The position numbers were made by a program, and so were the translations under genes. DNA of 64,000 nucleotides from Epiperipatus broadwayi (lineage: Eukaryota > Onychophora > Udeonychophora > Euonychophora > Peripatidae): NCBI GenBank assembly GCA_028023455.1, contig JAQFVV010012545.1:186001-250000 (forward strand), written 5' to 3'. Under the pieces are notes generated by a model. The model did no database searches and had not been told where the DNA came from. It saw only the letters and a program-made list of their open reading frames with translations. How positions within the stretch are numbered: position 1 is the stretch's first letter; the number at the start of each line of letters is the position of its first letter. Shown here piece by piece: positions 55,716-64,000 of this stretch.

Positions 55716-56149
55716 AATCACTCTTTCCTGGTTAAACATAATGCATTTCCACAAATCGGGATATTAAATTCTTACATTATAACTTCTACATTTCATTTAC
55801 TAAGTTGAACTTTAACACTTCGACACATATTTCTTATACTCTTTATTATAATGTTTAACTCTGAATCAATGTTATTTATCACTTTAAAAAGAAAAAAAAA
55901 ATTAGTGAATTCATTATTGCATTTCAACACTATTGTTTACAGCATCTCATATTTTAGTTTTTCATTCTATATTCTTTGATAGTTAAATATATCTTTTTAT
56001 TTATTCATCTTGAATTTTTAAAAAATATATATAAATTATTAAATTTCACTACTTTAGACTGGTGGTCTTCAACCACCAGTCCGTGGACTGGCGCCGGGCC
56101 GCAGAAGTTTTCTGCCGGTCCATACTAGACTGGCAAGAATGTTTGTAAT

Positions 56150-56277
56150 AACAAAATAATATTTTAAACTTTTAATTAATATAAACAATTTTTATTTATT
56201 TTTTCATCACTTTAACAAAATAATATTTTAAACTTTTAATTAATATAAACAATTTTTATTTATTTTTTCATCACATT
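56150..56277. repeat. 64-bp tandem duplication
   Basis: Two adjacent, nearly identical copies of AACAAAATAATATTTTAAAC followed by TTTTAATTAATATAAAC lie in the left part of the hAT element. The offset is 64 bases. Confidence 0.8.
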
Positions 56278-56409
56278 TACACCCGATTAAAAAAAAAACA
56301 GAACAAAAGCAAAATCTAATCAATCATACATAAATTAATTTGTTTTTCTATTTATCATAGATGTTTATGGGGGGTGGGGTGAAAAAAAGTTTTTTATTAT
56401 ACAAACTCC

Positions 56410-57678
56410 GGTTGTCTTTTGATAGCCAATAATGGCCGCTTGTCTGCATTGTTAAAACAATAAAATGTAACGTGACTTTTTTTGATATCATACATTTTTT
56501 CTACTCTCTTTTTTAATATTTCATTTTTAGTTGTTTTTTTTTTTTTTTTGGCTATATGGCGATTTTTTTTTTGGCTTTAACTTTTATTTTTGAAATCAAT
56601 TTTTATTACCTTTTTTTAAAAATAAAAACCAAAAAATAAGTTCTGTTTCTAACTTTTACTAAGTATTTTTCAATATACCCCCACAACCCCAAAATAAAGT
56701 AAGATCAAAACTTTTGACTTTTTCAAGTTTCAGTTGGTTTTTTTATTATTTAAAAATATGACCACTTTTTTTTTTTTTAGCCTGTAAGGCGATATCTTTT
56801 TTGCCTTTGTATACCACTGATATACTAAAAATTTTATTTTCAAAACCAATTTTTATTACCTTTTTAAAAAAAATAAATCAAAAATAACTTTGTCTCTATC
56901 TTTTGACTCAGTGCAGACAAATTATTTCTCAAACCCCCCCCCCCCCAAAAAAAAAAATTAAAATAAGATCTTTTTTGGCATTAACTTTTATTTTTGAAAT
57001 CAATTTTTATCACCTTTTTCAAAAAGAAAAACAACCAAAAAATTTCTGTCTCTAACTTTTACAAAGTATTTCTCAACACCCCCCCCCCCAATTAAAATAA
57101 GATCAAAACTTTTGACTTTTTCAAGTTTCGTTTTTTTTTTTGTTTAAAAATACGCCCACTTTTTTTGGCCTATAAGGCGATATTTTTTTGGCTTTATTTG
57201 TATACTGCTAAAATACTAAAACTTTTATTTTTAAAACCAATTTCTGTTATCTTTTTTTAAAAATAAAAACAAACAAAAAATAACTTTGGTCTCTATCTTT
57301 TGTCTCAGTGAAGACTAGTATTTCTCAACTCCCCCCCCCCTCAAAAAAAATCAAAATAAGATCAAAACTTTTGACTTTTTCAACTTTCGTTGTCTTTTTT
57401 TTTTAAAAATGGCGACTATATGGTGATTTTTTTTTTGCTGGCTTTATTTCTATTACATGATGTCTATTTTGCTATTTTTTAAAAAAACTTTTCCTATTAA
57501 TTACATTTTTTGATGCATTCAACACACCAAAATAAAAAAAATTATAATAACATCAAAACTTCAGACTTTTACACGTTTCGTTTTATTTTTCAGATTTAAA
57601 ATATGGCAACTTTTTTGGCTGTAGGTGATTTTAATTACGTGATTTCTATTTTGCCCTTATTACTATCAAAAGACAACC
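56410..57678. mobile_element. Nested element with 4-bp duplication, made of C-tract tandem units
   Basis: The inverted ends are GGTTGTCTTTTGATAG at 56410 and CTATCAAAAGACAACC ending at 57678, flanked by CTCC at 56406-56409 and 57679-57682. The inside is 4-5 diverged tandem units of about 200-240 bp, each with GGCGATTTTTTT, CTTTTATTTTTGAAA, GACTTTTTCAAGTTTC and a run of C (5-14 in a row) at about 56680, 56934, 57078 and 57331. The superfamily is unknown. Confidence 0.55.
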
Positions 57679-58297
57679 CTCCATATATATATATAATTTC
57701 ATCTTGTATATTTAACATTAAATAAAGATATTACATTTATCATAATCATTGTCATGTAATTACACTATCTGTGATGATATTTCCCAACATTCAGGTGAAT
57801 AACATTTTATTCTTGCATGTTTTAGCAATGAAATAATAACGTAGAAATGCAAGCACATTAATGAGAACGATTGTTATTTGTACTGTTTTCTGTAGCAGTA
57901 TGACTGCGCAACTCGAGAAAGAGTGTTCAGCATGTGAAGGTAAGCAACACCATTACAATACACAATAACTAGTGTGTTGTTTTGGTCAGTTATAACAATT
58001 ATGCTTATCTAAGGCTAAGGTTACATCTTTAAGAAAATTTATCTGTAAACTTCTGCCGGTCTGCAAAATCTTATCCTTATTTTTGGCGGTCTGCAAGTGT
58101 AAAAAGGTTGAAGACCACTGCTTTAGACTCTTAGCATTGTGTCTTGAATATCTTTCTTCTTCCTTTGAATATCTTTACTTTTTTAATTATCATACCAACA
58201 CTGAATATAGACTGTTGTGTATTTTATTTTGCTTAAAACAATAAACCACCAAACATCACATGATCACCATTTCCTATGCCTGCTCATAACTGTTATT

Positions 58298-58467
58298 AAA
58301 ACAGGCAAAACTCTCCATACAGTAGTGCCACTCAGTGCAAGCCAAAATGTGCATAAAATCCCTATGAGTAGGCACTAGATAGGTATTTTATGCACAAGCC
58401 TGCTGGTATCCATTCATTACTCTGGCTTGCACTGAGTTGCACTACTGTATAGAGTTTTGACTGTTTT
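58298..58467. mobile_element. 170-bp MITE with ~45-bp terminal inverted repeats
   Basis: Left AAAACAGGCAAAACTCTCCA... and right ...AGAGTTTTGACTGTTTT pair over about 45 bases, including CAGTAGTGC and CTCAGTGCAAGCCA on the left and GCACTACTG and TGGCTTGCACTGAG on the right. The interior (GCATAAAATCCCTATGAGTAG and TAGGTATTTTATGC) is also partly complementary. It is flanked by a TTAA-like sequence, and the form fits a Tc1/mariner or piggyBac-like MITE. Confidence 0.8.
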
Positions 58468-59090
58468 AAAACATTAAGCCTCCTTGGCAATTTATCTGCA
58501 AGATTGTTTTTTCCCTATTTAGCAGCTTCTAATAGTTGACAGGAAAAACATTGGACAATGTACCAAGGATAAAAGTTAATGTGCTACTTGCTTCAGTCTA
58601 GTGTTATATTATTTTCATCACTTTCAATAAAGAAAATAATTAAAAAAAATAGCAATTATTGTATAATTTTTAACTCGATAGTTATTCTTCAAACAAGAGT
58701 GATAAGAGACTTATCTCTTTTATATATTATTGACTTGATTTACATATGAAAATTGTTTTATTTATAAATTTTTGGGGATTGTCACCTCATTAAATTTATA
58801 AAGTAATCTGTTTTCTAACCAAGAGGAAATTAATTAAATGAATATATCAGTGGGTGTGTACTAAATAAATAAATCTTTATTCACATAATTATTTTCTGAA
58901 CAAAATGTTTCATTTTCTTCATTTCCATCTGATATATATATATATATGGAAGTCAGCACGCACATTACCTTCCAAAATACAGTCTCAATGTAACTTTGTT
59001 ATCTTTATGTCATAGTTACAATATGTATACTGATTAAATCTAAATACTATATACATGCGATCCTGTGGATGGAGCGCTAACTGCCAGTAG
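58468..59090. other. No gene seen; AT-rich spacer
   Basis: Only AT-rich sequence and a short (TA)n run at 58932-58947. Confidence 0.5.
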
Positions 59091-59291
59091 CTGAACGTGA
59101 GATCCACAGTCGAGAAAATATTACCAACTAGTCAAATGAATAATTCTTGGTTGGGAGATGGAATGACTCCTTCAGGTACACTAATTTCTTTCAGCTTCTC
59201 AGCATTCAAACATAATCACAAAGAACCATTTTTTTTAATTTATTATCACCTGAGGATATATTATATGGAGGAAGTTTTATCAATGATATAC

Positions 59292-59485
59292 CAGGATCAT
59301 TTACTGCAATGGGTCTTCTATTTCCTTCCTCTATCAAAATAAAAATTGAATAGGTGTTGCTCTTAAAGTACATTTCCTCTTTGTATATCAGGATCATTTA
59401 CTGCAATGGGTCCTCTATTTCCTTCCTGTATTGAAATAAAAATTGAATATGTGTTGCTCTTAAAGTACATTTCTTCTTTGATCCT
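59292..59485. repeat. 97-bp tandem duplication within the retroelement relic
   Basis: The block CAGGATCATTTACTGCAATG...AAAGTACATTTC occurs twice with an offset of 97 bases (59292 and 59389) and a few differences. Translated on the minus strand, both copies read KEEMYFKSNTYSIFI followed by EGNR-PIAVNDP, so a protein segment was duplicated with one frame change. Confidence 0.75.
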
Positions 59486-59879
59486 GATATAGTTTACAAG
59501 TCCTAGTACTGCATTTGGCTTATTGGAAAATACCAAAGAATGCATCCTAAAATTTCGAATGAGTTACTGCTTCTCTTCTTCAGAGGACAATGATAAAAAT
59601 GCTAGCTTTTTTTAAAATTATGTTTGTGTCAATAGTTTGCTGTACAAAATTCACTTGCATTGGATTCTGCTCTGGCATTTCTAAAACTGTAATTATGTCT
59701 GTTTCAATGAAAACAATTTGACCACAGAACTGCACTTTATGATCGATCTGATAGTCTTCTTAATCCATATCTGCCTGTTTTTTTATTTTGGCACTCCTTC
59801 CATTGGCCATAGTGATTTGTGTTTGTTTAATCAGTAAGATGGGTACAGTCCTTAGCTCCTTAACTTCCCAAGAACAATT

Positions 59880-59985
59880 CCTTGAAAATCAGTGAAAATC
59901 TGACTGCCGGTGTCCAATAGATTGGTAGCCAATATGCCTTCAATTTCTAGCTTTATCATTAGCACGATTGAGGCTGAAGGTTAGA
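59880..59985 (-). pseudogene. Retropepsin-like segment of the gag-protease relic
   Basis: The frame MIKLEIEGILATNLLDTGSQ... continues for 35 codons to a stop. LLDTGSQ is the active-site signature of retroviral-type aspartic proteases (codons for Asp-Thr-Gly at 59914-59906), preceded by the usual beta-strand (xIEGxxxxxL). The flap region (ITMANG...) follows in another frame. Confidence rests on this motif and its neighbours, since no longer intact domain remains. Confidence 0.55.
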
Positions 59986-61640
59986 TGAAGTTTTTACCTC
60001 AAATATAATTATTGGAGGTTAGATATAGTGACAAATTTGTTGTTGTTCCTTTGTTGGTGTATGGGACTCCGATCCCTCGTTCTTGTAAAAAATATTGTGT
60101 TTCTTTAATCCAGCATGATTTGAGTAACTGGCTTTGGGCTGACTGTTGTAATTTCAATGACTCTCAATGTTTGACCTTCTATAAGTGTTTGATTGAGTTT
60201 TTATCTTGGGTTTCAGTCAGTGAAATATCCAGTTTGCATAAAGGCAGCATGCAACTTAGGTGGGTCTTTTCTCATCTTTTGTGATGGTTTTCTTGGCTGG
60301 GTTGTCAAAATCAATAGCTGTATACCACTCTACTATTTGTTCAATGCTTTTATTATGATTACTCGGCATAATCTAATAGATTTTTATGGGCATATTGTAC
60401 CATGCAGTTTGTATGATTTGCCTTGCTGAAAGTGGAAAAGCAGGAAGAAAAATTGTGAAGGTTTCTCCAGTGATTGTGGGTTATCTCATGATATTCTATG
60501 TAGTATCATGTCCTGCCTTTCCTCACTCGAAAAAACACCTTAGCAATGCAAGACAGTAGTCTCCAAAAGTTTATGGCTTAAATTTTAAACATCACCAACC
60601 TTGAGTGGCCTCCATGTAAATGATTACATGCAATAGCAATTTGCTAATCTTCACTTAACTGGTGAAATAAAATTTAGTTCCTTTAAATTTTCTAAGCCAG
60701 TGGATTTTCTCCAACATAGCCCTTGAATTCCTTTATAATTTAGCCACATGTTGATTATTATCTTTATATCTCATCCTGTTTTATTCATGTATTTATTAAA
60801 TTCATCCAGACAGTTGAGAGAGGGTATGGTAGCTTGGAGTCCTGAGTTTGCTCTGCCTTCCTCTTTACCCTCTAGACATTTTGTCTCTCTTGGTTTGTAT
60901 CTTTTGCCTTTTATTTTCTACTTGACTGGTTTTTTCACAAATGTAGCTTATAATCCAGATTATCAGCCTCTTCTGTTTTTAATTTATTTGTATTTGCCTC
61001 TCTGCTGTTGTGACTCTGCATGAGTCCTTTAATCTCTTTCTCATGCATTTCAGTTTGGGATTGAATGGCATTTTCTATTTCCTACAACTTATGCAATATT
61101 AGGGTCCTATCATTCATTATTTTTTCCATATCTGCTTAGACTTTGCAACTCTTCTGTCATTGCCTGCTTCTCTTGGGTGACTTGTCTTTCTGGTGGTGTT
61201 CAGTTTAGATTGTATTTGTTTGGTGGTATCCTTCTGGCCACATTTAGTTCAACAATTTCTCTTTTTGTGATTTTCCTGGATCTCTTGACCTCTTTTCTTA
61301 TGTGGCTCCACATCTGTCCTTGGTTCTTGATTACTTCAATTTATGCCTTTGGACCATTTTACCTGACTTTTGTTCCACTTGACGATTTTTGGTGATATTT
61401 CTGGTCATATTTTATTTATCTTAGCTCTTACTCCCTCACTTTCTCTCATTTCTTTCATATCATGGGCATGAGTAAATGTGACCTTACAGAGCTCCTTGAA
61501 TATAATTTCTGGGCTTTGTGCTTCAAAAGACTCATTTTCTGATTCAATGATAAATTTTGTCTATACTAATATCTGACTATGTCATTTATCTCTAAATTGT
61601 TTTTCAACATTTAAATTTTTCACATATAAAAAAATTCTTT

Positions 61641-63649
61641 TTTTTATGCTCCACTAAATTGGTTAGCTTCCCTCATCCATAATCCAAGTGAGTATTTTGT
61701 CATATAAATACCAGTCTTAACATCCATTGTCTGTAGCATTCTCTTACTAGTTACTTATATACATTTATAAAAACTAAAATTCCTATGTATACATAAAAAC
61801 AAAATTCATACCCACTGCGAAGGAAAAAAAAATCAATGCTTTATTATAGGTTGACAACCTTTTTTTAATCTAAAAATTGACTCTTACATAAAGTCTGCTA
61901 AACGATAACAAAAAAAAGTGTATGATCTCCTATTGATATATGCATACACGTATAGATTATATATACATACTCATCCTCTCATATATCACTAACAAGCATC
62001 TGCGTCCAAAATACCATAATTTTTTTTTTAATATTTGTTAATTAAAATGTATAAAATTATAAAAGAACAAATTTCTCATACACACACACATATATATGCT
62101 TCTAATAATTATGCTATATTTAGCCAGCATGAGCTAAATTAAATTTCAATACTATGTAAATTAAAATGAAAGACATGTTAACATATAAAATAAATGAGAA
62201 AAAAAAAAGAACTTATATCAGGGGTATGTGATTAATTTTTCATGCTTCATGTTGTATGCACCACAGTCAGCAAAATTGATCTTAGGAACAAAGCAATTGT
62301 CACTAACTTGCATGTCTGTGTGCAACATTGATATAAACATAACCACAAATAATACAAAGTCGAACCTCATTACCTATGAGCCCAGAACAATTTCCACATG
62401 CCTACTGCATCTGATGTTAACATCTGTGCCCTTTTACTTACATCCTGCCAAGGTGAGAGAAACACATGAGACTTAAAACTAAAAATGTTAATTGTGGTAA
62501 ACAAGACACAAATGAGAGAGGTTTCATGCAATAGAAAAAAAACATGTGAAAGCATTTCTCACAAGTTAAAAAAAAAACAAACGAATTAGTGCCTAAGCAG
62601 CTTGATTATCACTAAATTACAAACAATAGAGACTATAGGTGTTACATGTCTTAATAATCTCCAGGGTAGACATTCTATGATGATTTAACCATTATTACTT
62701 AATTAAGCAGGGTGAAGCTAGAAATATTTATTTATATTAAAATCACAATCATTAATAGATGACCTCAGCAGACTTAGAACTATGACTAACTGCACATTTG
62801 CAAGATAAATGTTTTAAAACTACATTAAAAATACTGAATGCAGTATTAAATTATATGTAAACGGAATTATATCTGGTGATGAAATAGAGATGAAGTATAA
62901 CCACTTTGGTGAGGCTATACCTGGAAATTTTGAGAGATCAAAGGATCATATGGAGCAGGAATGAATGCCAGTTCCTACTTTCAGTAGAGAACTTATTACT
63001 CCCAAGTAGGAAATTTGTCTGCACTGATAATATTAAGGACAACAGCAAAAAATATCTGAGTATATAAATATAAGATACGTCCACCTTGGCATGACCATAT
63101 CTAGAACAATCCATTTCCACAAAGCAGAAATAATCACTAAGTACATGAATTAAAAAAAAATTATCTACATATATCCCAGAAATGCAATTTAACTAAAGGA
63201 ATGAGCAAGAGGTAAATCTTCATTATGAAAACCTGGAATTTACAATGATTACTATAAAGAAAACAAGCATGAGTAGTCAACTTATAAGTTAAAACAAGCA
63301 GTCATGTATTACTTTATTTGGCTAAATTAAGGAGTAAATGGTTCATCCAATATAAATTTCTTAAAAACAATAAAGATTAATAATCCCTGCTTATTGAAGG
63401 TATATCCTAGGGATCATATTCACACATATTAAGAAATATATTATACAATAGCTCAAAAAGTCTATGATTTAAGTATATACTTCTAATAAAACATTTTTGA
63501 GCCTAATGTGAATTAAATGACTTATATAAGATTTATTCATGAAATTATTTACATATAATTTGGATAACTGTAGGCAAATACCACGAAAATATACAAAACT
63601 TTACACATGGGACCAGGATAACATATAAAAGATCGCACAAGGTGTTTAT
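61641..63649. other. No gene seen; AT-rich spacer
   Basis: It contains short (CA)n/(TA)n runs at 62078-62098 and scattered A-runs. Frames of 60-82 codons at 62228-62476 and 62938-63120 have no motifs. There is no repeat or RNA gene I can support. Confidence 0.45.
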
Positions 63650-63928
63650 TCATTTGTCTGGAAAAGTACATTTGGACCAGGTCTCCCGAAACAACCATTC
63701 AGGAGCCAAAAGCCTGTCTCTATCCTTAATTTTAGCAATCAACTTAGTGTATAGACAAAGACAAACTTTGTATACACTGAGGTTCATTTGATTGAATAAA
63801 AGCTTACACCTCATGAACCAAACTGCAAATACTATAAAAATGGCCAGTGTAATTATAGAGAAGGTCCCATTTCTCATAGCCCTACTAACAGACAACCGAT
63901 CCCTGATATCAGTTGACACTGTCCACAA
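63650..63928 (-). CDS. Uncharacterised 92-codon frame, possible exon or LINE C-terminus
   Basis: Composition and codon use are more balanced than in the surroundings. The frame has one hydrophobic stretch (FSIITLAIFIVFAVWF) and then NQMNLSVYKVCLCLYTKLIA and ending EWLFRETWSKCTFPDK. A polypyrimidine-AG (CCTTTTCTTGCACTGCTCAG) lies just upstream on the minus strand, ending at 63937. However, an in-frame TGA at 63931-63929 lies between that site and the frame, so the first in-frame ATG (RAM-RNG) would have to serve. The tail also resembles the extreme C-terminus of some LINE ORF2 proteins (hydrophobic W/R stretch followed by basic helices). I cannot decide between these. Confidence 0.3.
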   Translation of the reverse strand: MWTVSTDIRDRLSVSRAMRNGTFSIITLAIFIVFAVWFMRCKLLFNQMNLSVYKVCLCLYTKLIAKIKDRDRLLAPEWLFRETWSKCTFPDK

Positions 63929-64000
63929 TCAAGGACCTGAGCAGTGCAAGAAAAGGACAGGTGTAAAACAAATGTTGGAAAGTTTCATTAACCATACTGC

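Larger units (their letters stand above)
56060..58120. mobile_element. hAT-type non-autonomous element, 2.06 kb, 8-bp target duplication
   Basis: It is flanked by CTTTAGAC at 56052-56059 and 58121-58128. The right end on the minus strand begins CAGTGGTCTTCAACCTTTTT. The left end begins TGGTGGTCTTCAACC, so its first two bases have mutated from CA. Subterminal GACCGCC/GGCCGCAG blocks and the GTCTTCAACC motif are characteristic of hAT ends. The interior lacks a transposase and carries a nested element (56410-57678) and a 64-bp tandem pair (56150-56277). Confidence 0.85.
59100..61640 (-). mobile_element. Degenerate LTR-retrotransposon-like gag-protease relic
   Basis: On the minus strand, frames broken by stops encode a coiled-coil-like charged region (61200-61000: QEKQAMTEELQSLSRYG, then IENAIQSQTEMHEKEIKGLM) and gag-like sequence (60300-60200). 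A retropepsin-like motif IEGILATNLLDTGSQIF (about 59960-59900) is followed by a linker with ITMANGRSAK and MPEQNPMQVNFVQQTI. The order fits gag-protease of a Ty3/gypsy-like element. No RT, integrase or LTR pair was seen, so the 3' part is missing or lost. All frames are interrupted. Confidence 0.5.

Noticed and set aside
60748-61395. Plus-strand frames of 91 and 72 codons
   Set aside because: They are antisense shadows of the minus-strand gag-like relic, as are 60012-60284 and 60193-60429.

Overview
This is AT-rich (roughly three-quarters A+T by eye) nuclear DNA from an animal. Support for that comes from spliceosomal splice signals, a degenerate BET-type bromodomain, RTE-clade and other non-LTR retrotransposons, hAT and Tigger/pogo-like DNA transposons, and a tRNA-derived SINE with target-site duplications. 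I think an invertebrate is most likely, but nothing in the sequence fixes the species. There are no operons, rRNA genes, CRISPR arrays or bacterial features.

The centre of interest is a duplicated locus. Two paralogous open reading frames, A (16578-18008, +) and B (46456-48555, +), encode proteins with a degenerate bromodomain-like N-terminus followed by repeated modules carrying AT-hooks. Each starts just inside an exon preceded by the same 3' splice site (TTTTATTGCAG). Upstream of each is an array of diverged tandem units of about 1.5-1.6 kb (roughly 5.6-14.9 kb for A, 39.3-45.0 kb for B). The units repeatedly carry an inverted CCAAT box, a CRE-like/GCGC block, and a short conserved segment ending in a 5' splice-donor-like CAG|GTAAGT. 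I infer that the units are reiterated promoter plus non-coding first exon modules of these genes. Homology between the two loci extends from an RTE insertion upstream to about 0.6 kb downstream of the ORFs, so this is a segmental duplication of about 30 kb. A segment of about 1.3 kb between array and ORF is inverted in locus A relative to locus B.

The rest is mostly transposable elements. RTE-clade copies lie at 3.1-5.5 (+), 8.0-11.0 (-), 30.2-34.9 (-) and 35.0-39.3 kb (+). A second LINE family (YMDD reverse transcriptase) lies at 19.4-22.5 kb, with a relic at 1.9-2.2 kb. A third LINE family (PHD-like ORF1) lies at 23.9-28.6 kb, with a 5'-truncated copy at 51.7-52.7 kb. A gag-only, polyadenylated element (31.7-34.1 kb) sits inside an RTE copy. 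Two long palindromic foldback elements with 9-bp target duplications (4.04-4.90 and 35.65-37.02 kb) also sit inside RTE copies. There is a 1.1-kb palindromic element with an 8-bp duplication (40.68-41.78 kb), two hAT-type elements (26.06-26.44 and 56.06-58.12 kb), a Tigger-like element (6.22-7.53 kb), small MITEs, and a relic with a retropepsin-like motif at 59.1-61.6 kb (-). All the retroelement ORFs are broken.

Apart from genes A and B, the only good candidate for host coding sequence is a terminal exon at 52735-52877 (+), with an acceptor, 46 codons, a stop and AATAAA 29 bases later. Its product was not recognised. Long stretches (22.5-23.9, 49.2-50.8, 50.9-51.7, 52.9-55.3 and 61.6-63.6 kb) show nothing I can name beyond short repeats.
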